The notes: generated by a model not told the origin, from the sequence alone. A stretch of DNA of 25,148 nt from DAOMOP01 sp035444405 (GCA_035444405.1 DAOMOP010000037.1:1-25148); one strand, 5' to 3'; counted from the stretch's first letter, positions 14,013 through 21,955 are shown. Numbers and translations are program-made.

Positions 14013-14825
14013 ATGTTCGAATTCCTGCACCGCTGGCGCCGCACCCGCAGGCTCCGCGAAATCCGCATCGACGAAGCGCTGTGGGACAAGGTCGAGGCCG
14101 ATCTGCCCTTCCTGGCCTTCCTGACCCGTGACGAGCGCGCGCGCCTGCGCGAGCTCGCGCGCTGCTTTCTCGCCGAGAAGGAGTTCCACGGTGCCGACGA
14201 CATGGTGCTGACCGACGAGATCATGCTGTCGATCGCGCTGCAGGCCTGCCTGCCGGTGCTCAACCTCGGCCTTGCGGCCTACCGCGGCTGGGTCGGCGTG
14301 ATCGTGTATCCGGGCGATTTCGTCATTCCGCGCAGCGAGCTCGACGAGGCCGGGGTCGTGCACGAGTTCGATGACGAGGTACTCGGCGAGGCCTGGGAGG
14401 ACGGTCCGGTGCTGCTGTCGTGGCAGGCCGGGGCGGCACCGCGCGAGGGGCTCAACGTCGTGATCCACGAGTTCGCCCACAAGCTCGACATGAGCAACGG
14501 CGGTGCCGACGGACTGCCGCCGTTGCCGGCACACATGTCGCGCGCCGAATGGGCCGACGCGTTCACCGACGCCTACGAGCGGCTGTGCGATCAGGTCGAC
14601 GCCGGCGAGCCGACCGCGCTCGACCCATACGCGGCCGAACACCCGGCCGAGTTCTTCGCCGTCGCATCGGAGGCCTTCTTCGAGACACCGCTGCAGCTGG
14701 CGGACGCGTTTCCCGAAGTCTATGCGCAGCTGCGCAGCCTCTACGGCCTCGATCCGGCCGAGCGTGCGCGCCAGCTCGGATGGGAATCGATGCACGCACC
14801 AGGCGTCGTGCCGCGCCGGCGCTGA
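14013..14825 (+). CDS. mtfA: MtfA-family zinc peptidase (Mlc titration factor homologue)
   Basis: The 270-residue cytoplasmic protein has the gluzincin motif HEFAH (H152, E153, H156) in VIHEFAHKLDM. Downstream, EHPAEFFAVASEAFFE supplies the third-ligand glutamate region seen in E. coli MtfA. Length and the N-terminal RIDEALWDKVEADLPFLAFLTRDE segment also match. In enterobacteria MtfA binds the Mlc repressor and so affects glucose PTS gene expression, and it has aminopeptidase activity. Many proteobacteria lacking Mlc also have it, so the role here is uncertain. The ATG at 14013 is 5 nt after the permease stop. Confidence 0.92.
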   Translation: MFEFLHRWRRTRRLREIRIDEALWDKVEADLPFLAFLTRDERARLRELARCFLAEKEFHGADDMVLTDEIMLSIALQACLPVLNLGLAAYRGWVGVIVYPGDFVIPRSELDEAGVVHEFDDEVLGEAWEDGPVLLSWQAGAAPREGLNVVIHEFAHKLDMSNGGADGLPPLPAHMSRAEWADAFTDAYERLCDQVDAGEPTALDPYAAEHPAEFFAVASEAFFETPLQLADAFPEVYAQLRSLYGLDPAERARQLGWESMHAPGVVPRRR

Positions 14826-15197
14826 GAACGTCGCTCACGCCACGCGGGGTGCCCGGACGCAGCCGGCAACGATTCGACATCCGCCACGGCACGGCATCCG
14901 CCACGGCAGCAGACGGAACGGCCCCTGCCGCGCTCTCCCGCGTTGCGAAACCGGTCGCGTTTGCGGCGGCAAGCCGACAGGTCTAAGCTTGGAGCACTGC
15001 CGCGCGCAGGCGGCAGGAAAGGTCGGAACACGCTGAGCCCGGTCACGCAAGCGTCGCGGCGGCCGGTGTGCAGGATACGGACTCGCAGGGAGACGCGGAC
15101 GTATGCGCACGCCGTTGTCGCACGTCAGGCGGCGAGCCCTTCGGGACCGGGGCAATCGTGCGTGTCCGGCAACTGCTCAATCGTCCGGAGGTACACC
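14826..15197 (+). promoter_or_regulatory. Long intergenic/leader region before the host-attachment gene
   Basis: This 372-nt region contains a direct repeat CATCCGCCACGGCA at 14878-14891 and 14895-14908 (17-bp period). It also has a possible promoter TTGCGG-N17-TAAGCT (14961-14966, 14984-14989). Just after the predicted start site is a perfect hairpin CTGCCGC-GCGCAG-GCGGCAG (14997-15016). If the promoter is used, the downstream gene has a GC-rich leader of about 200 nt. No ORF here shows convincing coding character. Confidence 0.35.
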
Positions 15198-15638
15198 ATG
15201 GCTATTACCTGGATTCTGGTTGCCAACGCCAGCCTCGCAAAACTCTACGAGAATCTCGGCCCCAACAAGGGGCTCAGGCTGGTCAAGGAGCTGATCCACC
15301 CTGAAAGCCGACTGAAGAATTCCGACCTCGTCACCGACCGCCCCGGCAACATGGCCTCGGTCGGCAACGGCCAGGGGTCCAGGCCGCCTCAGACCTGGCC
15401 CAAGGAGCACGAGGCCAAGGTCTTCGCACAACAACTCGCGCAGGAGCTGTACCAGGGACGCACCCAGAATGCGTTCGGCCGGGCGATCGTGTTCGCACCG
15501 CCGGCCTTCATGGGCATGCTCAACGCGGTACTCGACCAGCCGACTGCGCAGATGATCACGGACCGTTTCGAAAAGGACTACACGAAGTCCCCCGAGCCAC
15601 AGCTTCGTGAGCGCCTGGGATCCTGCCTGTTCATCTAG
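15198..15638 (+). CDS. Host-attachment protein family (baeRF-like) protein
   Basis: The 146-residue protein begins MAITWILVANASLAKLYE, the typical opening of the family named after a Rhizobium/Agrobacterium protein needed for attachment to host cells, now grouped with the release-factor-like baeRF fold. The middle RPGNMASVGNG and KEHEAKVFAQQLAQEL stretches and the VFAPPAFMGMLN strand-helix also match. No signal peptide or membrane segment is visible, so it is probably cytoplasmic, which sits oddly with a direct adhesion role. A GGAGG Shine-Dalgarno lies 6 nt before ATG 15198. The coding sequence looks less GC-rich than its neighbours. Its function here is not known. Confidence 0.82.
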   Translation: MAITWILVANASLAKLYENLGPNKGLRLVKELIHPESRLKNSDLVTDRPGNMASVGNGQGSRPPQTWPKEHEAKVFAQQLAQELYQGRTQNAFGRAIVFAPPAFMGMLNAVLDQPTAQMITDRFEKDYTKSPEPQLRERLGSCLFI

Positions 15639-15664
15639 ACCGGGGCGATCGGACCCGACAGACT

Positions 15665-15684
15665 GCGGGGCGGCGACGCCCCGC
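15665..15684. terminator. Terminator hairpin between host-attachment gene and thpR
   Basis: GCGGGGC-GGCGAC-GCCCCGC forms a perfect 7-bp stem, followed on the plus strand by a T-containing tail (TTCGTCGTTT). It lies in the 64-nt gap between convergent genes and is the best terminator candidate in the window. Confidence 0.6.
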
Positions 15685-15702
15685 TTCGTCGTTTACCGCC
15701 CG

Positions 15703-16263
15703 TCATTCACGCAGCGGCCAGCGGCCGATCACCTGGTAGCGTGCACCTTCGGCGGTGCGCACCGACTCGACCAGCACGAACTCGTCGGCGCGCCATGCGA
15801 TCGGCGCGATGCCGCGCGCCGGGAATGGCGAGGCGATCTTGCGCAGCAGCGTGATGTGCGCCCTGAAGGGCCGCCGCTCGAGCTCGAAGCCGGCCGAGCG
15901 CAGCCGCTCCGCGAGCCCGGCGGCCAGATCCTGCAGCGCACCGGGGGTTTCGCTGCAGCCGGCCCAGGCGATGCGATTGCGCGTCCAGCTGCCGAGCACG
16001 TCGAGCTGCAGCACGAACGCCGGCGCATCGATCTGCGCAGCGATCGCGCCGAGCTCGGCGATGCGTTGGCGATCGACGTCGCCAAGAAAGGCCAGCGTCA
16101 GATGCAGCGTCTCGCGCCGTGTCAGCCGGCCGCGACACTCGTCACGCAACTGCCGGCCCTGCGCATCGAGTCGGCCCGAGACCGTCGCATCCGGCCACAG
16201 CGCGAAAAACAGCCGTGCGCGCGGCGACGCACTCGCGCTCGCCGGCTGCGCGGCCTCAGCCAT
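15703..16263 (-). CDS. thpR: RNA 2',3'-cyclic phosphodiesterase (2H family)
   Basis: The 186-residue protein has the two HxTx motifs that define the 2H phosphoesterase fold: H54-L-T-L (HLTLAFLG) and H136-I-T-L (HITLLRK). The N-terminal RLFFALWPD is typical of the ThpR/LigT branch, which hydrolyses 2',3'-cyclic phosphates on RNA and can ligate tRNA halves in vitro. The ATG at 16263 overlaps the ispF stop by 8 nt (ATGGCTGA), so it is probably translated by coupling. A longer in-frame extension upstream would run inside ispF and is rejected. Its grouping with ispD-ispF has no obvious metabolic reason. Confidence 0.9.
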   Translation of the reverse strand: MAEAAQPASASASPRARLFFALWPDATVSGRLDAQGRQLRDECRGRLTRRETLHLTLAFLGDVDRQRIAELGAIAAQIDAPAFVLQLDVLGSWTRNRIAWAGCSETPGALQDLAAGLAERLRSAGFELERRPFRAHITLLRKIASPFPARGIAPIAWRADEFVLVESVRTAEGARYQVIGRWPLRE

Positions 16264-16747
16264 CCGTGCCCGTGAGCAGGACCACGACCTGCGCCGCGAT
16301 CCCTTCGCCACGGCCGGTGAAGCCGAGTTTCTCGGTGGTCTTGCCCTTGATGTTGACGGCGCCGGGAGCAAGGTCCAGATCGGCGGCGATGTTCGCGACC
16401 ATCGCCGGCACGTGCGGCAGGATCTTCGGTGCGCGGCAGATCACGGTCGCATCGACATTGACGACCGCATAGCCGGCGTCGCGCACGCGGGCGAACGCGG
16501 CGCGCAGCAGCACGCGGCTGTCGGCGCCGGCATGCCGCGGGTCGGTGTCCGGAAACATGCGGCCGATGTCGCCGAGGCCCGCGGCGCCGAGCACGGCGTC
16601 GGTGAGGGCGTGCAGCAGCACGTCGGCATCGGAATGGCCGAGCAGCCCGTGGGCAAACGGGATCGTCACGCCGCCGACCACGAGCGCGCGACCGGGCACC
16701 AGCGCATGCACGTCGAAACCCTGGCCGATGCGCAAGGCGATGCTCAT
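16256..16747 (-). CDS. ispF: 2-C-methyl-D-erythritol 2,4-cyclodiphosphate synthase
   Basis: The 163-residue protein has the usual IspF length. The zinc ligands are D12 and H14 (GFDVH) and H46 (DVLLHA). The GHSDAD, DIGRMFPDTDP and IKGKTTEKLGFTGRGEGI motifs are all intact. It converts CDP-ME 2-phosphate to the cyclodiphosphate with loss of CMP in the cytoplasmic MEP isoprenoid pathway. The start is well supported by GGAGG 7 nt upstream. That Shine-Dalgarno lies in the end of ispD, whose stop is 1 nt away, so the two are co-translated. Confidence 0.97.
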   Translation of the reverse strand: MSIALRIGQGFDVHALVPGRALVVGGVTIPFAHGLLGHSDADVLLHALTDAVLGAAGLGDIGRMFPDTDPRHAGADSRVLLRAAFARVRDAGYAVVNVDATVICRAPKILPHVPAMVANIAADLDLAPGAVNIKGKTTEKLGFTGRGEGIAAQVVVLLTGTDG

Positions 16748-16748
16748 C

Positions 16749-17453
16749 TCATTCCTCCCGGTTGCGCAGGATCCACTCGGCCAGATGCAGGTCGAGCGGC
16801 CAGGTCACCTTGAGATTGGTCGCATCGCCCTGCACGAGCCGCGGATGCAGGCCCGCCGCCTCGATCGCTGCGGCCTCGTCGGTGGCGCCGTGGGCCGCCT
16901 CGAGGGCGCGGCGCAGCATGACGTGGCGGAACATCTGGGGGGTCTGCGCCTGCCACAGCGCATCCCGCGGCACGGTCGCGGCGACGCGCTGGTGGGGGTC
17001 GGCGCGCTTGAGCGTGTCGGCCACCGGCACTGCGAGCAGGCCTCCGACCTCGTCGCCGGCGAGCTCGTGCATCAGCTTCTCGACGTGCCATGGCGCGATG
17101 CACGGCCGCGCCGCATCGTGGACCAGGATCCAGTCCGACTGGGTCGCTTCCGACGCAATCGCGCGCAGGCCGCCGAGCACACTGTCGGCGCGCGTCGCAC
17201 CGCCGCAGAACAGCGGCACGAGCTTCGGGCCCAGCGCCGACCAGTCGTGCCGCCCCCACTCGCGGTCGTCGACCGACAGCACGACGAAGACCTTGTCGAT
17301 GGCCGGCACGGCACACAGGACCGCGAGGGCGTGATGGATCAGCGGCCGACCGAGCAGCGGCAGGTACTGCTTCGGGCGTTCCGCGCCCATGCGGCTGCCG
17401 CTGCCGGCGGCCGGGACGATCGCGAAGTGGCGGGCGGGGGAAGGATTCTGCAT
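16749..17453 (-). CDS. ispD: 2-C-methyl-D-erythritol 4-phosphate cytidylyltransferase
   Basis: The 234-residue enzyme has the nucleotide-binding loop PAAGSGSRMGAERPKQYLPL (about 14-33), LVHDAARPC near the active site, and TPQMFRH and ATDEAAAIEAAG in the C-terminal part, all typical of IspD. It joins CTP and MEP to give CDP-ME, the third step of the MEP pathway. The chosen ATG 17453 gives the normal short N-terminus. An upstream GTG-type extension would cross the promoter. The ATG lies 7 nt after TAGAAT with no Shine-Dalgarno, suggesting a leaderless message. ispF and thpR follow directly. Confidence 0.96.
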   Translation of the reverse strand: MQNPSPARHFAIVPAAGSGSRMGAERPKQYLPLLGRPLIHHALAVLCAVPAIDKVFVVLSVDDREWGRHDWSALGPKLVPLFCGGATRADSVLGGLRAIASEATQSDWILVHDAARPCIAPWHVEKLMHELAGDEVGGLLAVPVADTLKRADPHQRVAATVPRDALWQAQTPQMFRHVMLRRALEAAHGATDEAAAIEAAGLHPRLVQGDATNLKVTWPLDLHLAEWILRNREE

Positions 17454-17466
17454 GGGCGCGATTCTA
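17454..17466 (-). promoter_or_regulatory. ispD -10 element directly upstream of the start codon
   Basis: On the minus strand TAGAAT (17466-17461) is five of six matches to the sigma-70 -10, and 7 nt separate it from the ATG. No clear -35 is visible. Confidence 0.45.
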
Positions 17467-17543
17467 CGCGAATCGTGATGTGCGGCCGCACACCGGCTGC
17501 GCACTGGCATTGGCCGTCCGCACGGCGCCGATGCACGCGCCGC

Positions 17544-17564
17544 GCGGGCCGAAGTCCGGCCCGC
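17544..17564 (-). terminator. Hairpin downstream of the ipdC-like gene
   Basis: GCGGGCCG-AAGTC-CGGCCCGC is a perfect 8-bp stem 25 nt beyond the decarboxylase stop. No U-tract follows on the minus strand. It would also insulate ispD from read-through. Confidence 0.5.
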
Positions 17565-17588
17565 ACAAGCCGGGCCGCGCTCAGCGGC

Positions 17589-19214
17589 TCACTTGCCCGT
17601 CGACAGCCGCTTGACCCCGGCGACGAAGCGCGCCAGCGTATCGGACAGGACGCCGCGCGGAATCATCGCCTCGATCAGCTGGAAGCGGCCGCGCGTCGCG
17701 ATCGCACGCTCGAGCGCGGCCTTCAGCTCGGCGCGGGTGGCGACACGCACGCCGTCGCCGCCCAGGCCGCTCGCCATGTGCGCGAAGCCCCAGTCGTCGA
17801 GGTTGTTGAACGCCGACTCGGGCTGGAAGGTGCGCAGCATCTCCCACGAGGCGTTGTTCAGCACGATCACGATCGGATCCCAGCCGAAGCGGCGGCAGTT
17901 GCCGAGCTCCCAGCCGGTCATCTGGAACGCGCCGTCGCCGACCAGGATCAGCGGACGCTCGCCGCAGGCCGCCTGCAGGCCCATTCCGGCCGGCACCCCG
18001 AAGCCCATCGTCGCGTAGTAGCCCGGTGCGACCAGCGCGGTCTGCTCGATGTCCATCGCCGTGAACAGGCAGTCGCCCATGTCGGCGGCGATCGGCAGCC
18101 GGCCGTGCGCGTCCATCAGATCGTTGATCGCCAGCGCGATGTCGTTCGGCGTGATCGCGGCGTCGTCGGCAACCAGCCCGCGCGGATAGCGCGGCGCCTC
18201 GACGGCGATGGTCGCGGGCGCCGTGCCGTCGAGCCGGGCGAGCAGCGCATCGACGAAGGCCGGCAGCGTGATGTCGGCGTAGGTGTGGTAGCCGAGGCTG
18301 ACGCGGTGATCGAGCGCCTGGATCGTGCGCCGCATGTCGATCTGGCGCGACGAGACGCCGAAGTTGGTGTCCGAGATGATCACGCCGAGCAGCAGCAGCG
18401 CGTCCGACTCCTCGACCAGATCGGTGATGCGCGGCTCGCCGGCGACGCCCAGATAGGTGCCGGCGAGCGGCGCGTCGATGCCGGTCAGCAGCCCGCGCCC
18501 GAGAAGGCTCGTGACCACCGGCACGCCGAGCCGGCGCGCGAGATCGGCGACTTTTTCCTCGAGGCCGAAACGGCGCACCTCGACGCCGACCATCAGCACC
18601 GGCGAGCGCGCGCCGCGCAGCCGCGCGAGCACCTCGTCCACGCACGCGGCGAGCGCTTCGTCGTCGACCGGCTCGGGTGGCTGCGCGACGACCGGCGCGC
18701 ACGGCGCCGCGACCATGTCGCGCGGCAACTCGATATAGACCGGGCGCGATTCGCGCAGACAGCTCGCGAGCACGCGCGCGATCTCGGCCGGCGCGGTGCG
18801 GGCGTCGGTCAGGCGTGCCTGGTCGCAGGTGATCTCGCTGTAGATCGCGAACTGCGAGTCGAGCGTGCGCGCCTGATGGTGCAGCAGCAGCCCGGAGCGC
18901 GCCTCCCCTGCCCCGGGGGCACCGGAGATCACCACCACCGGCGATTTCTCGGCATAAGCGCCGGCGATCGGGTTGATCATGTTCAGGGCCCCCGCGCCGT
19001 ACGTGACGGCCGCCACACCCAGGCCGCTGCGATAGCGGGCCGCCGCGTCGGCGGCGAAGCCGACCGCCGGTTCGTGGCTCAGCGTGTAGAGCGGCAGCAG
19101 GGACGACTCCTCGATGACGCGAAAGAACGGCAGCGCAAAATCGCCGGGAATCCCGAAAATCTCGCGCGCACCGTGGTCGCGCAGCGCGGTCAGCAGCACT
19201 TCGGACAGATTCAT
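17589..19214 (-). CDS. ipdC: Phenylpyruvate / indole-3-pyruvate decarboxylase (ThDP enzyme)
   Basis: The 541-residue protein closely matches my memory of Azospirillum brasilense IpdC/PPDC. ThDP-dependent features are E48 (LSHEPAVGF) that activates the cofactor, the H112-H113 pair (LLHHQ), and the ThDP-Mg motif from GDG (426-428) to NN (453-454). The C-terminal FQLIEAMIPRGVLSDTLARF is characteristic of the phenylpyruvate branch. It decarboxylates phenylpyruvate and indolepyruvate to the aldehydes, feeding phenylalanine degradation through phenylacetate or, with tryptophan, indole-3-acetate formation. ATG 19214 has AGGAG at good spacing. It diverges from the AmmeMemoRadiSam operon. Substrate preference cannot be fixed from sequence alone. 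Confidence 0.9.
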   Translation of the reverse strand: MNLSEVLLTALRDHGAREIFGIPGDFALPFFRVIEESSLLPLYTLSHEPAVGFAADAAARYRSGLGVAAVTYGAGALNMINPIAGAYAEKSPVVVISGAPGAGEARSGLLLHHQARTLDSQFAIYSEITCDQARLTDARTAPAEIARVLASCLRESRPVYIELPRDMVAAPCAPVVAQPPEPVDDEALAACVDEVLARLRGARSPVLMVGVEVRRFGLEEKVADLARRLGVPVVTSLLGRGLLTGIDAPLAGTYLGVAGEPRITDLVEESDALLLLGVIISDTNFGVSSRQIDMRRTIQALDHRVSLGYHTYADITLPAFVDALLARLDGTAPATIAVEAPRYPRGLVADDAAITPNDIALAINDLMDAHGRLPIAADMGDCLFTAMDIEQTALVAPGYYATMGFGVPAGMGLQAACGERPLILVGDGAFQMTGWELGNCRRFGWDPIVIVLNNASWEMLRTFQPESAFNNLDDWGFAHMASGLGGDGVRVATRAELKAALERAIATRGRFQLIEAMIPRGVLSDTLARFVAGVKRLSTGK

Positions 19215-19388
19215 GGTCTCACTCTCCTCAAAGGCGGAACGACATGAGCTTACGGCTGTCTGTGAAGCACATTCGATCTCTTTTTTACCCCTTTGCGCAA
19301 TTTCATGCTCGGCAATGGCTGCAGCAGATGTGCTCGCTATACTGGAAATGAAAGACACGGTTCGATTGCTTTGCAAGGAAGCGCGACG
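19215..19388. promoter_or_regulatory. Divergent promoter region of ipdC and the AmmeMemoRadiSam operon
   Basis: Toward the plus strand TATACT at 19338-19343 is a good -10, with no strong -35, giving a leader of about 40 nt and AAGGAA (19375-19380) before the Memo-like gene. The minus-strand direction contains an A-rich stretch (opposite the T-run near 19280-19287) but no clear hexamer pair. The region is more AT-rich than its surroundings. Confidence 0.45.
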
Positions 19389-20219
19389 ATGATGACGCCA
19401 GCGGTTCGGCCGCCCGCGGTGGCGGGACTCTTCTATCCGGCAGACGGGCTCGCGCTGCAGGCGCAGGTCGGCGAGATGCTCGCGAGCGCGATTCCGGCCG
19501 ACGCCGGCGCGCCCGCACCCAAGGTGATGATCGTTCCGCACGCCGGCTACGTGTATTCCGGTCCGGTCGCCGCGAATGCCTATGCGGCCATCGCAAGAGT
19601 GCGCACGACGGTACGCCGCGTCGTGATGCTGGGGCCCGCGCATCGAATGCCGGTGCGCGGCTTCGTGCTGCCCGCCGCCCGGGTCTTCGCGACCCCGCTC
19701 GGCAACGTCGACGTCAGCCACGAGGGCTGCATCGCCCTGCAGCGGCGTGCCGACGTCGTCGTCGACGATGCCCCGCACGCGCTCGAGCACTGTCTCGAGG
19801 TGCAACTGCCGTTCCTGCAGACCGTGCTCGACGACTTCGAAATCGTGCCGCTGTTGGTCGGCGATGCACGTCCGCAGGCAGTCGCCGAGGTGCTCGGCCT
19901 GCTGTGGGGCGGCCCGGAGACGCTGATCCTGATCAGCTCGGACCTGTCCCACTATCATCCGTACCGCCATGCGCAGGCCTGCGATCGCGAAACCGTCGAG
20001 CAGATCCTGCAGTTGCGCGGCGATCTGGCCGACGACCAGGCTTGCGGCGCCCGCCCGCTCAACGGCCTGCTGCGCGTCGCGGCGCTGCGCGAGCTGGAGC
20101 CGCGGCTGCTGGATCTGCGCAACTCGGGCGATACGGCGGGCGACCGCCAGCGCGTCGTCGGCTACGCCAGCATCGTCTTCACCGAACGGGAGTCACATGA
20201 ACACCCAGTCAGGCACTGA
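19389..20219 (+). CDS. amrB: AmmeMemoRadiSam system protein B (Memo-like)
   Basis: The 276-residue protein is a Memo/LigB-like fold member. Expected metal-site histidines are visible: H51 in PHAGYVYSG, H85 in GPAHRMP and H188/H190 in SSDLSHYHPY. A cysteine at the position of human MEMO1 C244 is present (C219 in ACGARP). Human MEMO1 has been reported to bind iron or copper, and a dioxygenase-like role is debated; the bacterial function is unknown. The start is ATG 19389 (or the next codon 19392). It opens a plus-strand run; the AMMECR1-like gene overlaps its end by 23 nt, indicating tight coupling. Confidence 0.92.
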   Translation: MMTPAVRPPAVAGLFYPADGLALQAQVGEMLASAIPADAGAPAPKVMIVPHAGYVYSGPVAANAYAAIARVRTTVRRVVMLGPAHRMPVRGFVLPAARVFATPLGNVDVSHEGCIALQRRADVVVDDAPHALEHCLEVQLPFLQTVLDDFEIVPLLVGDARPQAVAEVLGLLWGGPETLILISSDLSHYHPYRHAQACDRETVEQILQLRGDLADDQACGARPLNGLLRVAALRELEPRLLDLRNSGDTAGDRQRVVGYASIVFTERESHEHPVRH

Positions 20220-20754
20220 TCTCGGCACCCTGCTGCTGGGCCACGCGCGTCACGCGATCGCCCGGCATCTCGGGGTCGATGGAGCGGCGGCGCCGGCCGA
20301 TGCGCCGGAGCTCGACGCCAAGGCCGCGACCTTCGTCAGTCTTTACCGCGACGGCCGACTGCGCGGCTGCATGGGCAGCGTGCGACCGCAGCGCCGCCTG
20401 GGCGACGACGTGACGTCCAACGCGGTGGCCGCCGCCAGCCGCGATCCGCGCTTCGATCCGCTCACCGCCGCCGAGTTCGGCGACGTGCGTCTCGAGGTGT
20501 CGCTGCTGTCCGAGCCACGCTTCGTCGATTTCGACGACGAGGCCGACCTGCTCGCGAGGCTGCAGCCCGGGGTCGAGGGCGTCCTGCTCTTTTCGGGCTG
20601 CCGTCATGCCACCTTCCTGCCGCAGGTGTGGGAGCAGCTGCCCGAACCGGCGATGTTCTTCGCCGCGCTGAAGCGGAAGGCGGGCCTCGCTGCCGACCGG
20701 CCGGCGCCCAATCTGATGGTGGCGACCTACTCGGTGCAACGGTGGAAGGAATGA
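20197..20754 (+). CDS. amrA: AmmeMemoRadiSam system protein A (AMMECR1 domain)
   Basis: The 185-residue protein is essentially one AMMECR1 domain. Its hallmark LRGCMG lies at 55-60, followed by AAASRDPRFDPLTAAEF and VEGVLLFSGCRHATFLPQVW, which match the family. The conserved cysteine of LRGC(I/M)G is thought to be functional, but no activity is established. ATG 20197, with a GGGAG ahead of it, lies inside the end of the Memo-like gene; the radical SAM gene follows after 32 nt. The fixed association of the three genes implies a shared pathway. Confidence 0.92.
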   Translation: MNTQSGTDLGTLLLGHARHAIARHLGVDGAAAPADAPELDAKAATFVSLYRDGRLRGCMGSVRPQRRLGDDVTSNAVAAASRDPRFDPLTAAEFGDVRLEVSLLSEPRFVDFDDEADLLARLQPGVEGVLLFSGCRHATFLPQVWEQLPEPAMFFAALKRKAGLAADRPAPNLMVATYSVQRWKE

Positions 20755-20786
20755 CCGGCCGGCATGAACCGGCAAGGAGCACATCG

Positions 20787-21866
20787 ATGAACTATCCTGC
20801 CCGCTACTGGCATCGCCTCGACGACGGCCGCATCCAGTGCGACCTGTGCCCGCGCTACTGCCGGCTGCACGAGGGGCAGCGCGGCGCGTGCTTCGTGCGC
20901 ATGCGCGAAGCCGATGCGATGGTGCTGACGACGTACGGGCGCAGCTCGGGCTTTTGCATCGACCCGATCGAGAAGAAGCCGCTGAACCATTTTCTGCCCG
21001 GCTCGAGCGTGCTGTCCTTCGGCACCGCCGGCTGCAACCTCGCCTGCAAGTTCTGCCAGAACTGGGACATCTCGAAGTCGCGCGACATGGACCGGCTGAT
21101 GGACGCGGCGTCGCCGGACGAGCTCGCGCGCGCCGCCCTCGACTCGGGCTGCCGCAGCGTCGCATTCACCTACAACGACCCGGTCATCTTCACCGAATAC
21201 GCGATCGACTGCGCCGAAGCCGCCCACGCCCGGGGCCTGAAGGCGGTGGCGGTGACGGCCGGCTACATCACCGAGCTTGCGCGCGGCGACTTCTACGCGT
21301 CGATCGACGCCGCCAACGTCGACCTGAAAGGCTTCACCGACGATTTCTACGTGCGGCTTTGCGGCGCACACCTGCAGCCGGTGCTCGACACGCTGGTCTG
21401 GCTGGTGCACGAGACCGACGTGTGGGTCGAGATCACGACCTTGCTGATTCCGGGCCAGAACGACTCCGACGCGGAGCTCACCGCACTGTCGCAATGGGTC
21501 GCGCGCGAGCTCGGCACCACCGTGCCGCTGCATTTCACCGCCTTCCATCCCGACTTCAAGCTCACCGACGTTGCGCCCACGCCTGCCGCGACGCTCACGC
21601 GCGCGCGCCGCATCGCGATGCGCCAGGGCCTGCAGCACGTCTATACCGGCAACGTCCACGATGTCGAGGGCGGCACGACGCACTGCACCGGCTGCGGCGA
21701 GGCGGTGATCGTGCGCGACTGGTACGAAATCCTCGCCTACCGTCTCGACGCCGACGGGCACTGCCGGGGCTGCGGCACGCCGCTGGCCGGGCGCTTCGAG
21801 CCGTTCGAGGCGGGCTTCGGGGCCCGCCGCATTCCGGTGTCGATTCATCGCGAGGCGCGCGCGTAA
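20787..21866 (+). CDS. amrS: AmmeMemoRadiSam system radical SAM enzyme
   Basis: The 359-residue protein carries the 4Fe-4S CxxxCxxC motif C83-C87-C90 (CNLACKFCQ), as in the pyruvate-formate-lyase-activase-like branch of radical SAM enzymes. The N-terminus has an additional Cys set (C18, C21, C25, C35) and the C-terminus two CxxCG pairs (CTGCG and CRGCG) that look like a zinc ribbon or rubredoxin-like knuckle. This points to a metal-rich enzyme acting on a protein or nucleic-acid-like substrate, but the substrate is unknown. ATG 20787 has AAGGAG 7 nt upstream. It is the last gene of the three-gene set. Confidence 0.93.
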   Translation: MNYPARYWHRLDDGRIQCDLCPRYCRLHEGQRGACFVRMREADAMVLTTYGRSSGFCIDPIEKKPLNHFLPGSSVLSFGTAGCNLACKFCQNWDISKSRDMDRLMDAASPDELARAALDSGCRSVAFTYNDPVIFTEYAIDCAEAAHARGLKAVAVTAGYITELARGDFYASIDAANVDLKGFTDDFYVRLCGAHLQPVLDTLVWLVHETDVWVEITTLLIPGQNDSDAELTALSQWVARELGTTVPLHFTAFHPDFKLTDVAPTPAATLTRARRIAMRQGLQHVYTGNVHDVEGGTTHCTGCGEAVIVRDWYEILAYRLDADGHCRGCGTPLAGRFEPFEAGFGARRIPVSIHREARA

Positions 21867-21955
21867 GACGCGACGCCGCGGCGCGTGCGCAGCCCATGCG
21901 CTTGCCGCATCGTCATCGCTGTGCCATGCTCGGCGCGAAAGCGAGGGCCTGCGAC

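Noticed and set aside
14878..14908. CRISPR-like repeat
   Set aside because: Only two 14-bp copies 3 nt apart; no spacers, no further units and no cas genes.
16545..19247. 900-codon plus-strand open frame opposite ispD, ispF and the decarboxylase
   Set aside because: It spans three real minus-strand genes and their intergenic regions, and its translation is low complexity.
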